Part shown: piece by piece, positions 54,901 to 64,000 of the stretch
How the letters are laid out: every line of letters starts with the position of its first letter
How positions within the stretch are numbered: the stretch's first letter is position 1
NCBI GenBank assembly: GCA_009760885.1
Contig: CM019699.1
Coordinates: 42,296,268-42,360,267 of the forward strand
Origin: Achatina immaculata
Lineage: Eukaryota; Mollusca; Gastropoda; Stylommatophora; Achatinidae
Direction of reading: 5' to 3'
DNA length: 64,000 bases
The notes under the pieces: model-generated
What the model was told of the DNA's origin: nothing
Database searches by the model: none
What the model saw: only the letters and a program-made list of their open reading frames with translations
Made by a program: the position numbers and the translations under genes

Positions 54901-55287
54901 CTTTACAATGGTACAGAAGTGATATGCCTTCACCAGAAACTGTACTTCAAATTCTGAATTGCTTTTACAGAGAAATATATGATGAAAAGAAGAAACTATA
55001 TGGTCAAAACTTCATATTTTTCTGATTTTAAAAAAAAAAAGTATGTCTGCTAAACCATCAACAAGCTGATGTCCCAAGTATCTTCTATCAGATACTCTCC
55101 TGCCCCATCAAAAGAGAGAGAAAATGATAAGCCTCTAAGTGTAGCATCCCCATCATCCAGCAATTAATTTTAGTTCAAGCTTCAAACATTCTTCAGCTCC
55201 AGAGTTCAGCTGTGCATGTTACTGCTGAATACCCAGACAATCAATCTGTTTTTCATTTTCAGTACAGCATTCAATAAATTGTGGCCT

Positions 55288-55560
55288 GGTTAAATAGTTA
55301 GGCACTTCACTTACTAATTCGGTTAGGCACTTCACTTACTAATTCGGTGCTACTGAGTTCAGTCTCAGCAGTGGTATTTTTTTTCTAGTATACACCTAGA
55401 TGGCCCAGGGGTTCACCCAGCCTCTAAAAATGGGTAGTAGTGAAATCTGAGAAGGCAAAGCAGCTGGTGTGATACTAACCACATCACAACTTCATGTGCT
55501 GAAGGTCATGGAAAAAATACGGGCCTAACACTGTATCCCCCCCCCCAGTATGCCTTAATA
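55288..55560 (+). repeat. candidate tRNA-derived SINE
   Basis: GTGGCCTGGTTAAATAGTTA (D-arm/A-box-like) and GAGTTCAGTCTCAGC (B-box-like) spaced as in a tRNA, with an internal 33-bp duplication (GTTAGGCACTTCACTTACTA). The body contains GCAGCTGGTGTGATACTAAC and a C-run at 55538-55548. No sure flanking duplication. Confidence 0.4.
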
Positions 55561-55612
55561 GCATGGAAATGAGAATTAGATTCAATAAATGACATAAGAT
55601 ATTCAACACCTT

Positions 55613-55895
55613 CTCATGGCTGATCAGGTAGAGGAGATGGGCATATGTTGGTCACTTGATGAGAAGAAATGATCAGAGAATCCCAAAACAAGCTATCAAG
55701 TGGAACACAACAGGCCGAAGAAAAAGAGGCAGACCGCGTGAAACTCTGAAGAGGACATTATTAAGAGAGGCCAAATTAACAGGCATAAAATCCTTTGATG
55801 AGGTTGAAAGACTCGCCGAAGACAGGAAAAATTGGGGAACTACTTTGCGAGCCTTATGTGACGTTTAACGCCACGGGAAGGATATAAGATATAAG
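55613..55895 (+). pseudogene. RTE LINE 3' fragment, 283-bp insertion
   Basis: 5'-truncated copy of the 5958-6898 family flanked by the 12-bp duplication ATTCAACACCTT (55601-55612 and 55896-55907). The open frame 55656-55868 ends ALCDV and contains GRRKRGRPRETLKRTLLREA. The tail is GGATATAAGATATAAG. Confidence 0.92.
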
Positions 55896-55944
55896 ATTCA
55901 ACACCTTATTATAAAATAAGCTTTGTATTAGAAGATTTTGCCAA

Positions 55945-56105
55945 ATTGTAGACTAGTATTCTGAGCAAGTTTAATGTGGGCTAGGCTAATGTAAGTATTC
56001 TGAGCAAATTTAATGTGGACTATACTAATGTAAGTATTCTGAGCATGTTTAATGTGAGCTATGCTAATGTAAGTATTCTGAGCATGTTTAAGGTAGGCTA
56101 GACTA
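55945..56105. repeat. 39-bp minisatellite
   Basis: Four units with GTAAGTATTCTGAGCATGTT and TAATGTGGACTATGCTAAT. Confidence 0.88.
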
Positions 56106-56289
56106 AGCTTTGATGTTTGGTAGGATAGGGGTATTAAATGCATTTATGACTTGCAATATTTTCATCTTACAATGTGTTCATCAGAATGTAACCCCATTGT
56201 AAGTCCAGGAGTAGTTTTTTTGTAAGTTAACATATTTCAAACTTCTGTATCATGTTGTTAACTTGGTAAATTAAAGAGTATGGAACACA

Positions 56290-57270
56290 TCAATGAATGT
56301 GAGACATGACAAATAAGTATAGGTCATGACAATTAGTGTGAGACATGACAATGAGTGTGAACATAACAATGAGGGTTGGACATGACAATGAATGTGGGTA
56401 AGACAATCAGTATAGGTAATGACAGTAAGTGTGGGTTATGACAATGAGTGTGGGACATGTCAATGAGTCTGGGACATGACAATGAGTGTGGGTAATGACA
56501 ATAAGGGCGGGTCATAACAATGAGTGTAGGACAAGTCAATAAGTGTACAAGATATGTCAATAAGTGTGGACATGAATGTGGGACATGTAAGTGTGAGACA
56601 AGTCAATGAGTATGGGACATGAGTGTCAATGAGTGTGGGACATGTCAATGAGTGTGGGACATGTCATTAAGTGTGGGACATGAGTGTGGGTTCTGACAAT
56701 GAGTGTGGGTTATGACAATAAGTGTGTGACATAACAATGAGTGACAATAACTGTGGGTTATGATAATGAACATGGACATGACAATAAGCATGGGTTATGT
56801 CAATGAGTGTGGGACATGTCAATGAGTCTGGGACATGACAATGAGTGTGGGTAATGACAATAAGGGCGGGTCATAACAATGAGTGTAGGACAAGTCAATA
56901 AGTGTACAAGATATGTCAATAAGTGTGGACATGAATGTGGGACATGTAAGTGTGAGACAAGTCAATGAGTATGGGACATGAGTGTCAATGAGTGTGGGAC
57001 ATGTCAATGAGTGTGGGACATGTCATTAAGTGTGGGACATGAGTGTGGGTTCTGACAATGAGTGTGGGTTATGACAATAAGTGTGTGACATAACAATGAG
57101 TGACAATAACTGTGGGTTATGATAATGAACATGGACATGACAATAAGCATGGGTTATGTCAATGAGTGTGGACATGACAACAAGCATGAGTTATGGCAAT
57201 GGACATGACAATGACCATAGGTTATGTCAATGAGTGTTGACATGACAATAAGCATCAGTTATGACAATGA
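56290..57270. repeat. GACAATGAGTGTGG minisatellite with a 359-bp duplication
   Basis: Irregular units of about 20-25 bp (GTGTGGGACATGTCAATGA, GGGTTATGACAATAAGTGTG). A 359-bp block (about 56450-56808) is repeated exactly, as far as I compared, at 56809-57167. Confidence 0.92.
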
Positions 57271-57654
57271 GTGTCATACAAATACATCTGTAATACCTGT
57301 TCTGTATTTGCAGAGGGGTTTTAAAGTTAGTTTTAATTGATTAAATAAGGAATTATTATTTGTATACATGTGTGTACACTGTGTGCAAGTGTGTACATGT
57401 AGTGCAAGTGTATACGTGTGCGTGCATGTACATTTGTGCGTGCATATGTGGGCATGAATGTGCATGTGTTTTGCTATAGGATTTTTATTTTGTGAGTTTC
57501 ATCTGAATAAAGGATTGAAAATCCCACCACAAATACTTTCCCCCTCCACCACTCACATGAGTAAATAAGAGTTACCTAACCTCTACAAACTAAATGTATA
57601 TCCCACTCTTAACACAATTCACTTACTTTTCTAAAGATAGATGAGTTAAAGATT

Positions 57655-57830
57655 ATGATAAAACCGGTTCTAGTAGATTGTCAAATATGTATGGTGCAGT
57701 GAGATAAGCATGTAGAAATGTAAAACAAACTGTAACAAACAAATATTTTGGTGATATGCCTATATCAGGAATGATGAAAATAATGAAACAAATAAACACA
57801 AAAGTAACACATCTGGTATCAAGCAAGTAA
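57655..57830 (+). mobile_element. Penelope-like-style fragment
   Basis: Has AAAACCGGTTCTAGTAGATT and ATGTATGGTGCAGT, as in the element at 23430-23660, and TTTTGGTGATATGCCTATATC then AGGAATGATGAA. Non-coding; duplicated at 59692-59867. Confidence 0.4.
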
Positions 57831-57897
57831 TGTCTATTATTAAGTAATACTTACATTATTTTTTTTAACTGTTACAGTCACCTTCAATAATGTTTAC

Positions 57898-58027
57898 CTT
57901 TTTAATGCCTGAGTTAGACTCTTTCCAGTTAGTCATAAAGTCATGTCCTTGTGTGGTGAAGAGCTCTAGGTAAGGACCACCCTGACACATGGAAAATGAC
58001 TGAATCATAAACTGAAAGAGTTCTATA
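57898..58027 (-). CDS. host gene exon A (copy 1)
   Basis: A 130-bp exon with acceptor TGAAGTTTATGTCTGCAG just above 58027 and donor ATTAAAAAG/GTAAACAT just below 57898. Phase 2 in (one base finishes a codon), 0 out; 43 codons: IELFQFMIQSFSMCQGGPYL then ELFTTQGHDFMTNWKESNSG and IKK. It reads as part of a folded helical domain and is not low-complexity. It is the most 5' exon I can identify; earlier exons would lie to the right of the window. An identical copy is at 59935-60064. Splicing both copies would shift the frame, because 130 is not a multiple of three. Confidence 0.6.
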
Positions 58028-58079
58028 CTGCAGACATAAACTTCAAGTGCAACCATGAAGAAGATACTCAAAGGACATT

Positions 58080-58270
58080 TTACATCATCAGCTCACACAA
58101 CCTTACATCATCAGCTCACATAACCTTACATCATCAGCTCACATAACCTTACATCATCAGCTCACATAACCTTACATCATCAGCTCATATAACCTTACAT
58201 CATCACCTCACATAACCTTACATCATCAACTCACACAACTTTACATTATCAGCTCACATAACCTTACATC
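58080..58270. repeat. 23-bp minisatellite
   Basis: Eight units of CATCATCAGCTCACATAACC plus TTA; duplicated at 60117-60307. Confidence 0.93.
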
Positions 58271-58383
58271 ATCAGTTCATAGTACTCCCTAATAGGGACA
58301 GCAAACCCACAATATGCAAGTCAAATCTCCAGCTGGCTCCTTTCATCAAAGACGAATGAAAAGCAGCCAGGCATGATACTCAG

Positions 58384-59285
58384 CACATCGCTCTTTAGTG
58401 TTCCTACAATCAAGGAAAACACAGACACTAACATGACCACATCACTCTTTAGTGTTCCCAGAACCAAGGAAAACACAGACACTAACATGAACACATCACT
58501 CTTTAGTGTTCCCAGAACCAAGGAAAACACAGACACTAACATGACCACATCACTCTTTAGTGTTCCCACAATCAAGGAAAACACAGACACTAACATGACC
58601 ACATCACTCTTTAGTGTTCCCACAATCAAGGAAAAAACAGACACTAACATGAACACATCACTCTTTAGTGTTCCTACAATCAAGGAAAACACAGACACTA
58701 ACATGACCACATCACTCTTTAGTGTTCCTACAATCAAGGAAAACACAGACACTAACATGACCACATCACTCTTTAGTGTTCCCAGAACCAAGGAAAACAC
58801 AGACACTAACATGAACACATCACTCTTTAGTGTTCCCAGAACCAAGGAAAACACAGACACTAACATGAACACATCACTCTTTAGTGTTCCCAGAACCAAG
58901 GAAAACACAGACACTAACATGACCACATCACTCTTTAATGTTCCCACAATCAAGGAAAACACAGACACTAACATGACCACATCACTCTTTAGTGTTCCCA
59001 CAATCAAGGAAAACACAGACACTAACCACATCACTCTTTAGTGTTCCCACAATCAAAGAAAACAGACACTAACATGAACACATCACTCTTTAGTGTTCCT
59101 ACAATCAAGGAAAACACAGACACTAACATGAACATATCACTCTTTAGTGTTCCCACAATCAAGGAAAACACAGACACTAACATGACCACATCACTCTTTA
59201 GTGTTCCTACAATCAAGGAAAACACAGACACTAACATGAACACACCACTCTTTAGTGTTCCTACAATCAAGGAAAACACAGACAC
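58384..59285. repeat. 54-bp minisatellite open on both strands
   Basis: Seventeen units of 54 bp (18 codons) with CATCACTCTTTAGTGTTCCC and ACAATCAAGGAAAACACAGA. Two alternating variants (ACAATCAAGG and AGAACCAAGG; ATGACC and ATGAAC) form a barcode. Open frames of about 220-237 codons run on both strands; I consider them repeat artefacts. Confidence 0.95.
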
Positions 59286-61385
59286 TAAGCATCAGTTATG
59301 ACAATGAGTGTCATACAAATACATCTGTAATACCTGTTCTGTATTTGCAGAGGGGTTTTAAAGTTAGTTTTAATTGATTAAATAAGGAATTATTATTTGT
59401 ATACATGTGTGTACACTGTGTGCAAGTGTGTACATGTAGTGCAAGTGTATACGTGTGCGTGCATGTACATTTGTGCGTGCATATGTGGGCATGAATGTGC
59501 ATGTGTTTTGCTATAGGATTTTTATTTTGTGAGTTTCATCTGAATAAAGGATTGAAAATCCCACCACAAATACTTTCCCCCTCCACCACTCACATGAGTA
59601 AATAAGAGTTACCTAACCTCTACAAACTAAATGTATATCCCACTCTTAACACAATTCACTTACTTTTCTAAAGATAGATGAGTTAAAGATTATGATAAAA
59701 CCGGTTCTAGTAGATTGTCAAATATGTATGGTGCAGTGAGATAAGCATGTAGAAATGTAAAACAAACTGTAACAAACAAATATTTTGGTGATATGCCTAT
59801 ATCAGGAATGATGAAAATAATGAAACAAATAAACACAAAAGTAACACATCTGGTATCAAGCAAGTAATGTCTATTATTAAGTAATACTTACATTATTTTT
59901 TTTAACTGTTACAGTCACCTTCAATAATGTTTACCTTTTTAATGCCTGAGTTAGACTCTTTCCAGTTAGTCATAAAGTCATGTCCTTGTGTGGTGAAGAG
60001 CTCTAGGTAAGGACCACCCTGACACATGGAAAATGACTGAATCATAAACTGAAAGAGTTCTATACTGCAGACATAAACTTCAAGTGCAACCATGAAGAAG
60101 ATACTCAAAGGACATTTTACATCATCAGCTCACACAACCTTACATCATCAGCTCACATAACCTTACATCATCAGCTCACATAACCTTACATCATCAGCTC
60201 ACATAACCTTACATCATCAGCTCATATAACCTTACATCATCACCTCACATAACCTTACATCATCAACTCACACAACTTTACATTATCAGCTCACATAACC
60301 TTACATCATCAGTTCATAGTACTCCCTAATAGGGACAGCAAACCCACAATATGCAAGTCAAATCTCCAGCTGGCTCCTTTCATCAAAGACGAATGAAAAG
60401 CAGCCAGGCATGATACTCAGCACATCGCTCTTTAGTGTTCCTACAATCAAGGAAAACACAGACACTAACATGACCACATCACTCTTTAGTGTTCCCAGAA
60501 CCAAGGAAAACACAGACACTAACATGAACACATCACTCTTTAGTGTTCCCAGAACCAAGGAAAACACAGACACTAACATGACCACATCACTCTTTAGTGT
60601 TCCCACAATCAAGGAAAACACAGACACTAACATGACCACATCACTCTTTAGTGTTCCCACAATCAAGGAAAACACAGACACTAACATGAACACATCACTC
60701 TTTAGTGTTCCTACAATCAAGGAAAACACAGACACTAACATGACCACATCACTCTTTAGTGTTCCTACAATCAAGGAAAACACAGACACTAACATGAACA
60801 CATCACTCTTTAGTGTTCCTACAATCAAGGAAAACACAGACACTAACATGACCACATCACTCTTTAGTGTTCCCAGAACCAAGGAAAACACAGACACTAA
60901 CATGAACACATCACTCTTTAGTGTTCCCACAATCAAAGAAAACAGACACTACCATGAACACATCACTCTTTAGTGTTCCTACAATCAAGGAAAACACAGA
61001 CACTAACATGAACACATCACTCTTTAGTGTTCCTACAATCAAGGAAAACACAGACACTAACATGAACACATCACTCTTTAGTGTTCCCAGAACCAAGGAA
61101 AACACAGACACTAACATGAACACATCACTCTTTAGTGTTCCTACAATCAAGGAAAACACAGACACTAACATGACCACATCACTCTTTAGTGTTCCCAGAA
61201 CCAAGGAAAACACAGACACTAACATGAACACATCACTCTTTAGTGTTCCCACAATCAAAGAAAACAGACACTACCATGAACACATCACTCTTTAGTGTTC
61301 CTACAATCAAGGAAAACACAGACACTAACATGACCACATCACTCTTTAGTGTTCCCACAATCAAGGAAAACATAGACACTAACAT
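59286..61385. repeat. tandem duplication, offset 2037 bp, copy 2
   Basis: Repeats copy 1 through the exon and the 23-bp array. The 54-bp array (60421-61384, about 18 units) starts with the same variant order and then diverges in copy number. Confidence 0.9.
59935..60064 (-). CDS. host gene exon A (copy 2)
   Basis: Exact duplicate of 57898-58027 with identical splice sites. If the duplication is real, this copy is the more 5' one in the gene and only one of the two can be used in frame. It may be an assembly duplicate. Confidence 0.45.
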
Positions 61386-61389
61386 CATA

Positions 61390-61518
61390 TTCCCTTGTTT
61401 TCTCTGTTGTATTATCACTCCATTTTTCTTTACTTTATCTTTGCACATAAAATCATTGCATGTCTTTATCTTTGCATGTAATGTCTAGAACGTGTAAAAG
61501 ACACTTTCTAAAAGAACA
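61390..61518. other. unique spacer
   Basis: Nothing recognised. Confidence 0.5.
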
Positions 61519-62669
61519 CTTACGAAGCAGCAGATAACACTGCCTGTCAGGGCTGACTTGTGAGAATCACCTCAGTAACAGCAAGCAATGTTTGTGTTGC
61601 AAGTTCCAGTTTCCTTGCACTTGCCATCTTTTAACTATTGCTTCTTGTCTCCTCCTCAAATGATGCTATGCCTTTGCACAGAGCTGCTCTCCATATGACT
61701 CAGTCTTCTGCACGTTCTTACTGGACTTCATGGCCGGTACAAAAATCTCACATGATGACTTGCAAATATCTTTATATCTCAGTGTAGGTCTACCATGTGG
61801 CCTTCTTCCTGCCATAATCTTGCCATACAAAACCTGCTTTCAAATACAGCTTCCATCCATTTTTACCATATGTCCCAACCATCTCAATCTTCTGTTGCTT
61901 AGTGCTCATGGAAGTTTTGCAGAACCTACAGAGTTGGTTACTTTGTCTTGCCACTTAATGTTCATTATTTTGTCAAAGACAGTGAAGATGGAAAATGTTA
62001 CGTTTTTTTCTCATACCTTGCATATGATGTCCATGTTTCAGTTCCATATAACAAAATTCTAAGCTCACATGTATAAATCAAAACGTTGACCTTCTCTTGT
62101 TCTGTGTCATTTTCCTGAATTTGCCAAAAGTGACAGCTACTTTACATATTCATGTCCTGAATTCTTCACCTGGAGACAATGTGGAAGTAACTGCAGATCC
62201 AAGATGGTCAAATTTCTCTAATGATTCAAGCAGTGTTCCAATCAATATCAGTACATATGGTTTTGCCTTTTTTTAAGAACCACATTCATTCATTCATTTG
62301 CATGTCCCTTGCGGAACTTTGCCTCCCTAACAGCACTCCTGTAGGCCTCTCAGTTGTGAGCAAGATGGCCTGCTGCTAATGCATCCATTAAGAACCACAA
62401 TCTTGTTGATATTTACCATCTGAGAGAATAAATCACATACTCTGTGAGAATAAATCACATGCTCTGGCCACACTGTTAAATGGAGGCTGCAGAAATGCTT
62501 CACTGTTAGCCATGAAGAATGAATTGTCAGTAAAAAGAATCTCCCTGATCAGAATTAGTTTCTGTGGTTCTTTGACTTGGCTTGATAAATGACTTTTTAC
62601 AACAAACAGTCAAGATTTGCAAAAATGAGAGACTGATGTCTCACTGATGATTAAGATATTTAAACATCA
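61519..62669 (-). pseudogene. LINE 3' part, first copy of a 1151-bp duplication
   Basis: The minus strand reads (in pieces) LFTDNSFFMANSEAFLQPPF near 62540 (catalytic FADD decayed to FTDN), YGTETWTSYARYEK near 62050, KIEMVGTYGKNGWKLYLKAG near 61850-61890, and DWVIWRAALCKGI near 61680: an APE-type LINE with the arrangement seen in RLRWLGHVARM-type families. Many stops. A 103-bp RTE tail is nested at 62285-62387. The plus-strand 110-codon frame at 61730 is a shadow. Confidence 0.7.
62285..62387 (-). mobile_element. 103-bp BovB-like RTE tail insertion
   Basis: Flanked by TTAAGAACCACA (62273-62284 and 62388-62399), a 12-bp target-site duplication. It contains the (TTCA)n tail and GCATGTCCCTTGCGGAACTT of the family at 19631-20524. 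Extreme 5' truncation. The copy at 63436-63538 arose by the duplication. Confidence 0.92.
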
Positions 62670-63820
62670 CTTACGAAGCAGCAGATAACACTGCCTGTCA
62701 GGGCTGACTTGTGAGAATCACCTCAGTAACAGCAAGCAATGTTTGTGTTGCAAGTTCCAGTTTCCTTGCACTTGCCATCTTTTAACTATTGCTTCTTGTC
62801 TCCTCCTCAAATGATGCTATGCCTTTGCACAGAGCTGCTCTCCATATGACTCAGTCTTCTGCACGTTCTTACTGGACTTCATGGCCGGTACAAAAATCTC
62901 ACATGATGACTTGCAAATATCTTTATATCTCAGTGTAGGTCTACCATGTGGCCTTCTTCCTGCCATAATCTTGCCATACAAAACCTGCTTTCAAATACAG
63001 CTTCCATCCATTTTTACCATATGTCCCAACCATCTCAATCTTCTGTTGCTTAGTGCTCATGGAAGTTTTGCAGAACCTACAGAGTTGGTTACTTTGTCTT
63101 GCCACTTAATGTTCATTATTTTGTCAAAGACAGTGAAGATGGAAAATGTTACGTTTTTTTCTCATACCTTGCATATGATGTCCATGTTTCAGTTCCATAT
63201 AACAAAATTCTAAGCTCACATGTATAAATCAAAACGTTGACCTTCTCTTGTTCTGTGTCATTTTCCTGAATTTGCCAAAAGTGACAGCTACTTTACATAT
63301 TCATGTCCTGAATTCTTCACCTGGAGACAATGTGGAAGTAACTGCAGATCCAAGATGGTCAAATTTCTCTAATGATTCAAGCAGTGTTCCAATCAATATC
63401 AGTACATATGGTTTTGCCTTTTTTTAAGAACCACATTCATTCATTCATTTGCATGTCCCTTGCGGAACTTTGCCTCCCTAACAGCACTCCTGTAGGCCTC
63501 TCAGTTGTGAGCAAGATGGCCTGCTGCTAATGCATCCATTAAGAACCACAATCTTGTTGATATTTACCATCTGAGAGAATAAATCACATACTCTGTGAGA
63601 ATAAATCACATGCTCTGGCCACACTGTTAAATGGAGGCTGCAGAAATGCTTCACTGTTAGCCATGAAGAATGAATTGTCAGTAAAAAGAATCTCCCTGAT
63701 CAGAATTAGTTTCTGTGGTTCTTTGACTTGGCTTGATAAATGACTTTTTACAACAAACAGTCAAGATTTGCAAAAATGAGAGACTGATGTCTCACTGATG
63801 ATTAAGATATTTAAACATCA
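62670..63820 (-). pseudogene. LINE 3' part, second copy of the 1151-bp duplication
   Basis: Same sequence as 61519-62669, including the nested RTE tail at 63436-63538; I saw no difference. Junction: ATTTAAACATCAC/TTACGAAGC at about 62669, with CACT present at both parental ends. Confidence 0.9.
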
Positions 63821-64000
63821 CTGTGAATTGAGCATTTTGTACATTTGGCTGCCATTCAGCAATTAATGACAGTCAAACTTCAATATTGGCTGTGCCTGCT
63901 TAAAAACAAACAAAAAAGAGAAAATCATTGCATATTCATTATTTTGTTAATGTTCATTTACAAACCTGGTATGCACCTTTAAAGGACATCTTAGGCCATC
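63821..64000. other. no recognisable feature
   Basis: AT-rich end of the window. Confidence 0.5.

Larger units (their letters stand above)
57249..59285. repeat. tandem duplication, offset 2037 bp, copy 1
   Basis: TAAGCATCAGTTATGACAAT onward recurs at 59286. The copy contains a possible Penelope-like fragment (57655-57830), exon A, a 23-bp array and a 54-bp array. The junction at 59285/59286 lies inside the 54-bp repeat (GACACTAAC becomes GACACTAAGC). Confidence 0.9.

Noticed and set aside
58321..59041. Open frames of 237 and 222 codons on both strands (also at 60358-61258)
   Set aside because: Produced by the 54-bp minisatellite. No splice or conservation evidence of coding.
61730..62062. 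110-codon plus-strand frame, repeated at 62881
   Set aside because: Antisense to a decayed LINE that reads coherently on the minus strand.

Overview
This is an animal (metazoan) genomic window of about 64 kb. It is AT-rich, has no bacterial-style gene packing, and is dominated by non-LTR retrotransposons (RTE, I-clade with RNase H, CR1/Jockey-like, one R2-type endonuclease fragment), mariner DNA transposons, possible Penelope-like tails, tRNA-like SINE candidates and many minisatellites. Spliceosomal exon signals are visible. The repeat mix fits an invertebrate; a mollusc is a guess from the style of the I-clade and RTE C-termini and is not proven.

Host gene. On the minus strand I find seven short open segments, each bounded by a good acceptor and a GT donor: 57898-58027, 53111-53204, 38377-38483, 23234-23390, 15397-15588, 13856-13947 and 5557-5760. 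Their splice phases are compatible from one to the next (0, 1, 0, 1, 1, 0 at the six junctions), giving 325 uninterrupted codons. I read this as the middle of one unrecognised protein-coding gene, running right to left across most of the window, with 1.4-15 kb introns filled by transposons and satellites. The 58-kb exon is present twice because of a tandem duplication.

Layout. 1-1350: decayed mariner. 1364-3300: minus-strand RTE. 3362-5350: 50-bp minisatellite split by a GAA-tailed non-autonomous element. 5958-6898: 5'-truncated RTE. 6926-8400: 66-bp minisatellite holding an R2-type endonuclease remnant and a SINE candidate. 8465-9541: complete but dead mariner. 9640-13540: T-rich repeats and nested RTE/CR1 fragments. 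13856-15588: two exons. 15789-21060: RTE fragment, I-clade LINE, CR1-like LINE with a nested RTE. 21481-22604: GAA-tailed element. 22741-25300: minisatellites, one exon, a possible Penelope-like fragment. 25380-33590: RTE carrying a mariner, then two tandem duplications (offsets 1741 and 1749 bp). 31450-37440: 45-bp satellite. 37620-38330: 38/41-bp repeats. 39400-43815: GAA-tailed element containing a full-length RTE with an intact 991-codon ORF. 44010-52000: minisatellite, RTE, foldback element, CR1-like LINE with a GAA-tailed insertion. 53111-53204: exon. 55613-55895: RTE. 56280-57270: minisatellite. 57249-61385: 2037-bp duplication with an exon and a 54-bp satellite. 61519-63820: 1151-bp duplication of a LINE fragment.

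The only intact transposon ORF is the RTE at 40271-43246. Nested insertions with visible target-site duplications give a relative chronology, and five near-identical tandem duplications point to either recent local duplication or an assembly problem.
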